Below are positions 17,337-24,993 of a stretch of 64,000 bases of DNA, in pieces. This DNA is from Pseudoalteromonas nigrifaciens. Lineage in GTDB: Bacteria; Pseudomonadota; Gammaproteobacteria; Enterobacterales; Alteromonadaceae. Made by a program: the position numbers and the translations under genes. Each line of letters begins with the position of its first letter. Position 1 is the stretch's first letter. The stretch spans positions 558,001-622,000 of the forward strand of contig NZ_CP011037.1 of NCBI RefSeq assembly GCF_002221505.1. Reading direction: 5' to 3'. The notes below the pieces were generated by a model. The model was given only the letters and a program-made list of their open reading frames with translations. It searched no databases and had not been told where the DNA came from.

Positions 17337-17731
17337 TTAGCCCTGCTCTTGAATGTATTTTTGAATTGTATCAGCAGCCGCATTCCCAACAGAGCAAACA
17401 AAATATCCGTCAGACCAAAATGTTTTTTAACCCAGAATTGCTTTTTAAACCATTTAAATCTCGACCATAGACTTTGCGTTGTAGATTGTTTAATTTTCCT
17501 AACGTAACTCGCAACGCTGATATTGGGAGAGATCGTTAGCAATATGTGTATATGATCTTTGTCCACCTCGATCTCTTCGATATTAAATTCTGAGCGCTCT
17601 GCAATTTCAGTGATTTTTTGTTTTACAAAATCACCTACATCACCTTTTAACAATTGTTTTCTATATTTAACCACAAGTATTAAATGTAGCGCTATTAAAT
17701 ATTTACATTGAGATTTAGTGTCATATTCCAT
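17337..17731 (-). pseudogene. tnpA: IS200/IS605 Y1 transposase TnpA, frameshifted
   Basis: TnpA is the single-strand HUH transposase of this family. The frame begins MEYDTKSQCKYLIALHLI, resembling the IS200-like start, and keeps the metal-binding HUH motif DKDHIHILL and the central SVASYVRKIKQSTTQSLW. At about 17421-17426 a run of six A, where seven are needed, throws the gene out of frame. With one more A it would read KTFWSDGYFVCSVGNAA and end at 17337, giving 131 residues, the family length. The catalytic Tyr (in SDGYFVCS) therefore lies out of frame. The frame as it stands runs on past the element end to 17240. A programmed or polymerase slip on the A run cannot be excluded. Confidence 0.85.
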
Positions 17732-17769
17732 CTTGACAACTCATTTCCATACAGTAGTCTATACAGTAT

Positions 17770-18996
17770 ATGAAAAAGACGCTTAGATACAACTACAGGC
17801 TAAATCCTACGCCAGAGCAAGAAGCTAAACTCGTTGAGTTTGGCGCGACAGCGCGTGGCATTTGGAACTTATTGTTGTCTGAGAACATGCGTCGATACGA
17901 GCACGATAAAACGTTTTTGTTTTACAAAGACATGGCCTCACTACTTAAAGATATCAAGACGTTCGAAGAGTTTAACTGGATCAAAGCATTCGATTCTGCG
18001 GCAGCTCAACAAGTTGCCCGCGACCTGGAATTAGCGCTCAAGAATGTTTTTACTAAAGGTCGCTTGCAACGCTTTCCAAAGCACAAGATCTCATATAAAA
18101 AGAAAAAACGTCACAACGATAGTTTTCGAGCGGTCAATAACTCGCACTGTATCCGCATTGAAAATGGCGCTATCAGTATCCCAAAGGTAGGCAAGATACC
18201 CATTATCTTGCATCGCAAACTAGCAAGTAAAATCAAGACTGTAACTATCCAGTATCACCACGGAAAATGGGGATGCAGCATCACTCAGGAAGTTGAGTGC
18301 AAAACAGCTAAACAAGTTTTAAAAACAATCACAGGTTTTGACATTAACTCAAAGCAAACTGTTGTTGGCTCAGATGGTTTTGTGGTCGATAACCCCAAGT
18401 TTTTAAAGCAGTCAAAAACAAAGTTAAATCAATTGCAACGCCAGCTTGCACGCCGAACTAAAGGTTCAAATCGCTGGCAAAAAACCAAACAACGCATCAA
18501 CAAATTACACGGCAAAATCTCACGGCAAAGGCTCGACTTTGCACACAAAATTTCACGCCAGATAACCAATGAAAATGACATTTTAGTGTTCGAAGATTTA
18601 AACGTAAAAGGGATGCAAAAGTTCAATGGCAGCATGGTTGCCGACAATGTGATGGGCTTAATTACTCAGCTTTCAAAATACAAAACTGAGCTTGAAGGTA
18701 AACTCTATCACGAGATTGGCAGGTTTGAAAAATCCACTGGGGTTTGTTCTGAATGCGGCCAACATCATGTTTTAACATTGAACGACAGAAATTTCACATG
18801 TACGGCTTGTGAAACTAACCAAAGCCGAGACTTGTCAGCGGCTAAAAGCATAGCAAAAACAGGTGAATTAGATTTGATTGCGGCTGGGATCGTCGCAAGG
18901 GTTACCCCCACATCTCAGCAGAAATCAGCCATTAAAACGAAAGTCTTCGAGCTATCGAAGTTTGCTGTTGGAACTGAGAAAAAAGAAGCAGCCTAG
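17770..18996 (+). CDS. tnpB: TnpB, RNA-guided nuclease of IS605-type element
   Basis: This 408-residue TnpB/OrfB protein is of normal length. The RuvC-like catalytic residues are present: Asp191 in GFDINSKQ, Glu275 in LVFEDLNV, and Asp354 in QSRDLSAAKS. The zinc-ribbon pairs Cys326/Cys329 (CSEC) and Cys344/Cys347 (CTAC) are intact. Characterised TnpB proteins use a guide RNA copied from the 3' end of their own gene and the right end of the element; guidance comes from the flanking DNA. The ATG follows the tnpA start by 38 bases in the divergent direction. It looks functional even though tnpA is broken. The C-terminal tail after the RuvC motif is about 50 residues long. Confidence 0.92.
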   Translation: MKKTLRYNYRLNPTPEQEAKLVEFGATARGIWNLLLSENMRRYEHDKTFLFYKDMASLLKDIKTFEEFNWIKAFDSAAAQQVARDLELALKNVFTKGRLQRFPKHKISYKKKKRHNDSFRAVNNSHCIRIENGAISIPKVGKIPIILHRKLASKIKTVTIQYHHGKWGCSITQEVECKTAKQVLKTITGFDINSKQTVVGSDGFVVDNPKFLKQSKTKLNQLQRQLARRTKGSNRWQKTKQRINKLHGKISRQRLDFAHKISRQITNENDILVFEDLNVKGMQKFNGSMVADNVMGLITQLSKYKTELEGKLYHEIGRFEKSTGVCSECGQHHVLTLNDRNFTCTACETNQSRDLSAAKSIAKTGELDLIAAGIVARVTPTSQQKSAIKTKVFELSKFAVGTEKKEAA

Positions 18997-19019
18997 TCTC
19001 TAAGTCAAGGCTGTAGAAG

Positions 19020-19051
19020 CCCATTGATCGACACGGAGTGGCGTCGATGGG
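19020..19051. repeat. Right-end hairpin of the IS605-type element
   Basis: This is the direct repeat of the left-end hairpin, starting CCCATTGATCGACAC and ending GTCGATGGG, 24 bases after the tnpB stop. In characterised IS605-family elements this region forms the 3' part of the TnpB guide RNA scaffold; that role here is inferred by position. Confidence 0.75.
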
Positions 19052-19239
19052 TAGTTCACAAATAATCACATATTATATAAAGTAGTTATAAGTAAATACA
19101 AAATATAGCTGCCTCAGTTTGCTATTAACGCTATATATGAAGGTTTATAGGCCACATTGTAACAATTTATTACCACGGTATTGACCTGCATAATACTTCA
19201 CGAGTAACCTGTTATAGAAACAATAAAAAGGACTCTATA

Positions 19240-21411
19240 ATGCGTTTAACACCTCTTGTCGCTACAATAGCATCAACTTTAGCAATTACACTTTCAAGCA
19301 CTGCAATTGCAGATGAAGGCATGTGGCAACCACATCAGCTTCCAGAATTAGAATCAATATTAAAAGCCAAAGGGCTTGAAATAGATGCTAAATCTATTTC
19401 AAAATTAACCGAATTCCCGATGAATGCGGTAATTAGCTTAGGTGGTTGTACGGCATCATTTGTATCGCCAAAAGGTTTGGTGGTAACAAACCATCACTGT
19501 GCTTATGGCTCTATTCAATACAACTCAACAACCGATAATAATATTTTAGAAAATGGCTTTTTAGCTAAAACTCCAGCGCAAGATTTACCCGCAGCTCCTG
19601 GCTCTCGTGTTTATGTTACTAAAACCGTAACTAACGTTACCGACAAAGTAATTAAAGACACTCAACAGTTAAGTGCTAAAGCACGCTACGATGCCCTTGA
19701 AAAAAATGAAAAAGCACTGGTGGCTCAGTGTGAAGCCGATGAGAGCTATCGTTGTAATGTGTATTCGTTTCATGGTGGCTTAGAGTATTACCTCATTAAG
19801 TCGCTAGAAATAAAAGATGTACGCTTAGCATACGCTCCCGCTATGGGCGTAGGTAAATATGGCGGTGATATAGACAACTGGATGTGGCCGCGCCATACCG
19901 GCGACTTTGGTTTTTACCGTGCGTATGTAGGAAAAGATGGTAAACCAGCACAGTACAGCGAAGATAACGTACCTTATGAACCCGATTCTTACTTAAGTGT
20001 AAGTGCTAAAGGTGTGCAAGAGGGCGACTTTGTTATGGTAACAGGCTATCCGGGGCGCACTAACCGTTACCGTATTGCTGCAGAAGTAGATAACGTATTT
20101 AACGACAGCTATCCTAAAGCGCGTGAACATAATTCAAAATACGTAGCACTTATTGAAGAAAACGCAGAGGACGGCAGTAAAGCGCGTATAGCTTACGAAA
20201 GCACTATTGCAGGTTACAATAATTACATTAAAAACTATGGCTCAATGATAGAAAGCTTTAAAAAAGGCACCATGTTTGAGCGCAAAAAACAGTTTGAGCA
20301 AGAACTAACTCAATGGATTAATAGTGATAAAACACGCAAGCAGCAATATGGCGATGTTTTAAATGAGCTATCGGCATTAGTAGCGCAATCGCAACTGCAT
20401 AGCGAGCGCGATCGTATGTTAGGTTATGTACACAGATCACAAATGATCAGTACCGCTCGCAGCTTATACCGTTTAGCGTATGAGCAACAAAAGCCAAATG
20501 CAGAGCGAGAGTCTGGATACCAAGAGCGTGACTTACCGCGCATTAAAGCTGGGCTTGAGCGTATGACGCGTCGCTTTGATGCCAATGTAGATAAAGCTAT
20601 TTTACTGCACTTTTTAGAGCTTTATGCTGCACTTCCGAAAGAAGAGCGCTTTAGCGAGGTTGATAAGGCATTTAAACTACAGAATGGTTTTGATAAAGCG
20701 AAACAAAGTGCATTGCTTGAGCAAATGTATACTAAATCAACACTTGATAACGAAGTTGTACGCAATTCATTGTTTGAGCAATCGTTTAGCCAGCTAAACC
20801 AAAGCCAAGACCCATTTGTGCAATATGCTAAAGCAATATTTAAAGTAATGAAAGCTGAGGAAGATAAATCAAAAGCACTTGCAGGCAAGTTACAAGCTGC
20901 TCGCCCGCAGTTAATGAGCGCTATTATTGCCTTTAATAAAGCACAAAATAAGGCCGTATATGCAGATGCAAACAGCACATTACGAGTAACTTACGGCACG
21001 GTAGGTGGCTACTCACCTCAAGATGGCTTGGTAGCAACACCCTTTACATCGCTTGAAGGGTTACTAGCTAAAAACACCGATGTTGACCCATTTAATGCAC
21101 CTAAAAAGTTACAAGAGCAAATTAAAGCCAAGCTTTATGGTGATTACACCGGCGGCATGAACACAGTACCTGTTAACTTTTTATCAAACGTAGATACAAC
21201 CGGCGGTAACTCAGGCTCGCCAACACTCAATGGTAAAGCCGAGCTGGTGGGTTTATTGTTTGATGGCGTATATGAAAGCATCATTGGCGATTGGGATTAT
21301 AACCCAGAACTAAACCGCTCAATTCACGTAGATTCTCGTTACATGCTATGGGTAATGGACAAGGTAGATAATGCCCAAAATTTATTAGATGAAATGAAAA
21401 TAGTAAAATAA
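19240..21411 (+). CDS. S46 family serine peptidase, DPP7-like dipeptidyl peptidase
   Basis: This 723-residue protein has a signal peptide ending near AIA-DEG (residue 25). The S46 catalytic triad positions are visible: His in TNHHCAYG (residues 85-86), Asp222 in RHTGDFGFYRAY, and Ser658 in TTGGNSGSPTLNG. The family removes dipeptides from the N-terminus of peptides in the periplasm. The residue that separates hydrophobic-preferring DPP7 from acidic-preferring DPP11 falls in the FDG block (Gly676). From memory Gly there indicates a DPP7-like preference and Arg would indicate DPP11. The ribosome binding site AAAGGA is good, and a terminator follows at 21469. The 243-base gap before it, after the IS605-type element, shows no gene. 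Confidence 0.92.
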   Translation: MRLTPLVATIASTLAITLSSTAIADEGMWQPHQLPELESILKAKGLEIDAKSISKLTEFPMNAVISLGGCTASFVSPKGLVVTNHHCAYGSIQYNSTTDNNILENGFLAKTPAQDLPAAPGSRVYVTKTVTNVTDKVIKDTQQLSAKARYDALEKNEKALVAQCEADESYRCNVYSFHGGLEYYLIKSLEIKDVRLAYAPAMGVGKYGGDIDNWMWPRHTGDFGFYRAYVGKDGKPAQYSEDNVPYEPDSYLSVSAKGVQEGDFVMVTGYPGRTNRYRIAAEVDNVFNDSYPKAREHNSKYVALIEENAEDGSKARIAYESTIAGYNNYIKNYGSMIESFKKGTMFERKKQFEQELTQWINSDKTRKQQYGDVLNELSALVAQSQLHSERDRMLGYVHRSQMISTARSLYRLAYEQQKPNAERESGYQERDLPRIKAGLERMTRRFDANVDKAILLHFLELYAALPKEERFSEVDKAFKLQNGFDKAKQSALLEQMYTKSTLDNEVVRNSLFEQSFSQLNQSQDPFVQYAKAIFKVMKAEEDKSKALAGKLQAARPQLMSAIIAFNKAQNKAVYADANSTLRVTYGTVGGYSPQDGLVATPFTSLEGLLAKNTDVDPFNAPKKLQEQIKAKLYGDYTGGMNTVPVNFLSNVDTTGGNSGSPTLNGKAELVGLLFDGVYESIIGDWDYNPELNRSIHVDSRYMLWVMDKVDNAQNLLDEMKIVK

Positions 21412-21468
21412 GTTAAGCGTAAAAATAAAGCCGAATCTTTATTTTAGCTGAACTTTATAGCAAATAAT

Positions 21469-21503
21469 AAAATGCCACTTGTTATTAACAGGTGGCATTT
21501 TTA
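21469..21503 (+). terminator. Intrinsic terminator after the S46 peptidase gene
   Basis: The arms AAAATGCCAC and GTGGCATTTTT extend through TGTTA/TAACA with one internal mismatch. The hairpin lies 58 bases after the stop. Confidence 0.8.
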
Positions 21504-21544
21504 TATTAAAGAATGAGAAAGGAGGTTAAATTGTGAGCTATAAT

Positions 21545-21653
21545 TTAAGCACAACACTTTTTATACTTTTTACCACTACCGCATAAACAAGGAGAGTTAC
21601 GCTCAGGGACTTTATCGAATACTTGCGGTGTAGACTTAACCAGTTTGTTGGAT
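21545..21653 (-). pseudogene. C-terminal remnant of a SEC-C zinc-motif protein
   Basis: On the minus strand a short frame reads [19 protein letters not shown] and then [14 protein letters not shown] before TAA. [13 protein letters not shown] is the SEC-C metal-binding motif found at the C-terminus of SecA and of various small proteins. There is no start codon or upstream coding sequence. The frame abuts a truncated TnpB N-terminus, so this looks like the surviving 3' end of a gene whose 5' part was lost. Which SEC-C protein it came from cannot be told. Confidence 0.7.
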
Positions 21654-21887
21654 AGTTTGTGCGGGCGATAGTGTTAAAAAGCCATACTCCTCGCTTTTTT
21701 TCCAAAGTTTGGAAAAGAAATCCAACTCTTGGTAGTAGCAAATTTTTTGTTTATTCTGTAACTTAAATAAGTTAATCGCTAAGGCTTTATTCCACAAGAA
21801 TCGACAATTTCCCGCATATTGCGCCATTTTAGCGTTAATATCGGGTGTTGTTTTTAAACGAAATTTATAAGCTTTGCGAATAACCAT
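21636..21887 (-). pseudogene. tnpB: TnpB N-terminal remnant (second IS605-family element)
   Basis: The frame starts MVIRKAYKFRLKTTPDINAKMAQYAGNCRFLWNKAL, the typical beginning of OrfB/TnpB proteins, and continues to [11 protein letters not shown], where it stops after 83 residues. Intact TnpB proteins have about 370-410 residues, so the RuvC domain and zinc ribbon are gone. The remnant differs in sequence from the intact TnpB at 17770, so it derives from a different element. The upstream side (21888-21980) contains hairpins that may be the left end. The SEC-C remnant begins inside its 3' end. Confidence 0.85.
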
Positions 21888-22302
21888 ACTGTTATTATAT
21901 ACAGTTAATCAAAAAGGAACAACCCACTTAGTCGCTTCGCGACTATTGCCTTATATCACCGACCTAAAGGAACGGTGTTTTACGGCAAAAGTTGATAAAT
22001 TTAAATAACTATAGACTAACAGTGGGAGTATTATTTGTGTGCAAAGGGATATATACAGGCACGTGCGACCTGATTGCAGGTGAGACATCAAAAAATATGA
22101 ATCTGCATGTATTATTTATTTAGGCGTAATACTCTTTATTATTGGTTTTAGTTTACAGCTAAACTAGTTATAGCTTTAAAAGTTAACAGTGGTTGTTTTT
22201 AAAGGTTAAAAATTTCAATTGTCATTAGTATATTTCAAGTGCACTTAGTAGCATATAAGTGCTAATTTAACGCTAAGTGAATTAATAACAGGGAATATAC
22301 TA
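21888..22302. other. Gene-free stretch between tnpB remnant and metY
   Basis: This stretch contains no plausible gene. It holds a TAGTCGC-TTC-GCGACTA hairpin (21929-21945) and a CACCG...CGGTG hairpin (21957-21977), both probably left-end structure of the decayed IS605-family element. It also holds a larger nested inverted repeat at 22026-22134 (listed separately) and AT-rich DNA that must contain the metY promoter. I see no clear -35/-10 pair and no MetJ-type AGACGTCT boxes. Confidence 0.6.
22026..22134. repeat. Nested three-level inverted repeat upstream of metY
   Basis: Three complementary pairs are nested in one another: GAGTATTA (22026-22033) with TAATACTC (22127-22134); ATACAGGCA (22053-22061) with TGCATGTAT (22104-22112), one mismatch; and ACCTG (22068-22072) with CAGGT (22077-22081). 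The whole could fold as one long interrupted hairpin of about 109 bases. It lies 168 bases before the metY start and 49 bases beyond the IS605-family remnant hairpins. It could be a structured leader RNA, a small non-coding RNA, or the folded skeleton of a miniature transposable element. No poly-T follows. Confidence 0.45.
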
Positions 22303-23574
22303 ATGAAACTAGAATCTTTAGCGCTGCATCATGGCTACGAATCAGAATCAACCACAAAGTCTGCAGCAGTGCCAATTTATAATACGTCATCTTATACGTT
22401 TGATAACACCCAGCATGGTGCTGATTTATTTGATTTAAAAGTACCTGGTAATATTTACACCCGTATTATGAACCCAACTAACGCAGTATTAGAGCAGCGT
22501 ATCGCGGCTATGGAAGGGGGCGTAGGCGCACTGGCTGTAGCCTCTGGCATGGCAGCAATTACTTACGCAATTCAATGTTTATGTGAAGTTGGCACCAACA
22601 TTGTTAGTACTAGCCAAGTATATGGCGGCACTTACAACTTATTTGCACATTCATTACCACGCCAAGGTATTGAAGCACGGATGATCAAAGCAGATGACTT
22701 TGAGGCCTTTGAAAACGCAATAGATGATAATACTCGAGCAGTATTTTGTGAATCAATTGGCAACCCTGCAGGTAATATTGTTGATATTGCCCGATTAGCC
22801 AAAATAGCACACAGTAAAGGTGTGCCCCTTATTGTTGATAACACAGTAGCAACGCCGTACTTATGCCGCCCATTCGAGCTGGGTGCCGATATAGTGGTGC
22901 ATTCATTAACTAAATACATAAACGGGCACGGCACTGCCATTGGCGGCATGATTGTTGACTCAGGTAAATTTGATTGGAAAGCAAATGCTACGCGTTTTGC
23001 CATGATGAACGAGCCCGATCCGTCTTATCATAATGTTGTTTATACCGAAGCCTTTGCAGAAGCCGCGTTTATTGGTCGCTGTAGAGTGGTTCCGCTTAGA
23101 AATACCGGTGCGGCACTTGCACCAAAAAATGCATCAGACATTCTAATTGGCCTTGAAACCTTAGGTTTGCGAATGGAACGTCACTGCGAAAATGCACAAA
23201 AGGTGGCTGAGTATTTACAAAAGCACCCTAAAGTTTCATGGGTTAACTATGCAGGCTTAGCGTCAAGTCCATACAACGCAATGTGTAAAAAAACAACTAA
23301 TGGTAAAGCATCGGGTATATTAAGTTTTGGTATTGTAGGTGGCTTGGAAGCAGGCACTCGTTTTATCGACGCACTCAATATGATACTGCGTTTGGTAAAC
23401 ATCGGTGATGCTAAGTCGCTAGCGTGTCATCCTGCATCAACCACGCATCGTCAGCTTAATGATGAAGAACTCGCTAATGCGGGTGTGAGCCGTGATTTAG
23501 TGCGTTTATCGATTGGTATTGAAAATATCGACGATATTATTGCAGATGTAAGTCAAGCGCTCGATAAAGCGTAA
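22303..23574 (+). CDS. metY: O-acetylhomoserine sulfhydrylase (MetY-like, PLP-dependent)
   Basis: This 423-residue enzyme of the Cys/Met metabolism PLP family should convert O-acetyl- or O-succinylhomoserine plus sulfide to homocysteine. Motifs seen are YNTSSYTFDNTQHGADLF at the N-terminus, YTRIMNPTNAVLEQRIAAMEGG, the PLP-lysine block VHSLTKYINGHGTAIGG, and HPASTTHRQLNDEELANAGV near the C-terminus. The insert after the PLP lysine and the length of about 420 residues fit the OAH sulfhydrylase branch rather than cystathionine gamma-synthase at about 385. AGGGAA precedes the ATG. The gene is alone, with a terminator at 23602. Confidence 0.88.
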   Translation: MKLESLALHHGYESESTTKSAAVPIYNTSSYTFDNTQHGADLFDLKVPGNIYTRIMNPTNAVLEQRIAAMEGGVGALAVASGMAAITYAIQCLCEVGTNIVSTSQVYGGTYNLFAHSLPRQGIEARMIKADDFEAFENAIDDNTRAVFCESIGNPAGNIVDIARLAKIAHSKGVPLIVDNTVATPYLCRPFELGADIVVHSLTKYINGHGTAIGGMIVDSGKFDWKANATRFAMMNEPDPSYHNVVYTEAFAEAAFIGRCRVVPLRNTGAALAPKNASDILIGLETLGLRMERHCENAQKVAEYLQKHPKVSWVNYAGLASSPYNAMCKKTTNGKASGILSFGIVGGLEAGTRFIDALNMILRLVNIGDAKSLACHPASTTHRQLNDEELANAGVSRDLVRLSIGIENIDDIIADVSQALDKA

Positions 23575-23601
23575 GCTATTTATAAGTAATAACATCGTTT
23601 A

Positions 23602-23637
23602 AAATGCCTCTATACACTGAGGCATTTGTATTTTTTT
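23602..23637 (+). terminator. Intrinsic terminator after metY
   Basis: An AAATGCCTC/GAGGCATTT stem with an eight-base loop is followed by GTA and seven T. It lies 27 bases after the stop. Confidence 0.82.
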
Positions 23638-23775
23638 CATTGAAAAGCATATAATTAAGTATCTAATTTGATAATCAGTTGATTTAAGTAAGCCTAGGCA
23701 GTATAGATATTATCAATAAGGTTAAATTTACCTAGAAAAATAGCTTAAAAGTGGCTAACCGCGATTATAATTGTT

Positions 23776-23791
23776 ATGTTACTTGTAACAT
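23776..23791. promoter_or_regulatory. GntR-type operator upstream of gntR
   Basis: The perfect palindrome ATGTTA-CTTG-TAACAT lies 19 bases before the gntR ATG. It matches the ATGTTA-N4-TAACAT pattern I recall for GntR sites in enterobacteria, and two related sites lie between gntT and gntK. This suggests autoregulation of gntR. Confidence 0.8.
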
Positions 23792-23810
23792 AATAAATTA
23801 ATTACCTGTG

Positions 23811-24821
23811 ATGAAAAAAAATAAACGCTCTTCACTTCAAAATATAGCGGATGCAGTAGGGGTAACTAAAATGACGGTAAGTCGTTATTTACGTAACCCA
23901 GAGAAAGTATCAGCAACAACTCAAATCAAAATTAAAGCAGCCATAGATTCACTTGGTTATATTGCTAATAAAGCCCCTGATTTATTATCCAATGCCAAAA
24001 GCTACTCTATAGGTGTGCTTGTCCCATCGTTAACTAATCAAGTGTTTTCGCAAGTTATTCGCGGAATTGAAGATATTACTGAGCCTGCTGGGTATCAAAC
24101 AATGCTCGCGCATTATGGCTATAGCCCCGACATTGAAGAAAAGAGAGTTGAATATTTATTATCATATCATGTTGATGGGTTAATATTATCGGAAACAACG
24201 CATACCGACAGAACCCGAAAAATGATTGCTATGGCGGATATTCCTGTGGTTGAAATAATGGATATTCATCACACTCCAATACAACAAGCGGTTGGTTTTG
24301 ATAACGCTAAAGCTGCTTTTGAGATGACCAATGCGCTTTTAGATAAAGGCTACCGGAATATTGTTTACCTTGGTGCAAGGTTAGATATGCGCACACAATT
24401 GAAGTTTCAAGGCTATAGCGACGCAATGTTACTAAGGGGGCTTACTCCTAAAAGTGTGATGACAAATGAAGCTTCGTCGTTTAGTTTGGGCGCTAAATTA
24501 TTGCAAAAAACACGTACTGAACACCCAGATACTGACTGTATATTTTGTACTAATGATGATTTGGCTATTGGTGCTATTTTTGAGTGTCAAAGAAATAATA
24601 TTTCTGTTCCTCAACACATGGGGGTTGCAGGCTTTCATGGCCATGATATTGGTCAATCTATGGTGCCTCAGCTAGCCAGTGTGATCACGCCGCGTTATCG
24701 AATTGGTAACCTTGCGGGGGCTAAATTACTCAGTCGTATTAGTTCAACAGCAGATATTGAAATACCCGATGAGCAAATATGTGATACCGGTTATGTGATT
24801 CATTTAGGTGAAAGTGTTTGA
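23811..24821 (+). CDS. gntR: LacI-family regulator of gluconate utilisation, GntR-like
   Basis: This protein is 336 residues from the ATG at 23811; a GTG immediately before is also in frame. It has a LacI-type helix-turn-helix at residues 8-30 (LQNIADAVGVTKMTVSRYLRNP) followed by a periplasmic-binding-protein-like effector domain (SIGVLVPSLTNQVFSQVIRGIEDI). It should repress gluconate uptake and kinase genes and release DNA on binding gluconate or a phosphorylated derivative. The assignment as GntR rests on the adjacent gntT and gntK genes and on GntR-type operators both in its own promoter and in the gntT-gntK gap. It is convergent with gntT. Confidence 0.88.
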   Translation: MKKNKRSSLQNIADAVGVTKMTVSRYLRNPEKVSATTQIKIKAAIDSLGYIANKAPDLLSNAKSYSIGVLVPSLTNQVFSQVIRGIEDITEPAGYQTMLAHYGYSPDIEEKRVEYLLSYHVDGLILSETTHTDRTRKMIAMADIPVVEIMDIHHTPIQQAVGFDNAKAAFEMTNALLDKGYRNIVYLGARLDMRTQLKFQGYSDAMLLRGLTPKSVMTNEASSFSLGAKLLQKTRTEHPDTDCIFCTNDDLAIGAIFECQRNNISVPQHMGVAGFHGHDIGQSMVPQLASVITPRYRIGNLAGAKLLSRISSTADIEIPDEQICDTGYVIHLGESV

Positions 24822-24935
24822 TTAACTATGTCACTCATAAAGCAACCAAATATTAAACCTAGAATATTGAGTTGTAAGTGAAATATGGTGCTTGCCTCCA
24901 TCAAACAGTAAAAGCTATAACACTCGAAGTAAACA

Positions 24936-24964
24936 CCGATGCTGCTATTTAAGCACAGCATCGG
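24936..24964. terminator. Inverted repeat between convergent gntR and gntT
   Basis: CCGATGCTG and CAGCATCGG pair perfectly over nine bases around an eleven-base loop. The hairpin lies between the two stop codons. Neither side has a good T run, so it is only a weak terminator candidate. Confidence 0.45.
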
Positions 24965-24993
24965 ACATATTCAGGGTTTTGAATAAAAATAAT

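Larger units (their letters stand above)
17291..19051. mobile_element. IS605-type element (IS200/IS605 family), tnpA frameshifted, tnpB intact
   Basis: Divergent tnpA (minus) and tnpB (plus) genes are bracketed by two near-identical imperfect hairpins in direct orientation: 17291-17322 at the tnpA end and 19020-19051 at the tnpB end. Both begin CCCATTGATCGAC and end TCGATGGG. Such subterminal hairpins are what the Y1 transposase recognises in this family. The true ends lie slightly outside the hairpins. A TTCAC at about 19055-19059 could be the right cleavage site, and the left boundary lies within the 20 bases before 17291. The element sits in the EAL part of a signalling gene. Because tnpA carries a frameshift it is probably not autonomously mobile. 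Confidence 0.85.

Noticed and set aside
21538-21741. Minus-strand frame of 67 codons over the TnpB/SEC-C remnants
   Set aside because: The TnpB and SEC-C residues are in the two other minus-strand frames, so this one is a shadow.
22020-22140. SAM riboswitch upstream of metY
   Set aside because: The folding potential is real, but none of the conserved core sequences of SAM-I or SAM-II that I know is present. It is kept only as an unexplained inverted repeat.
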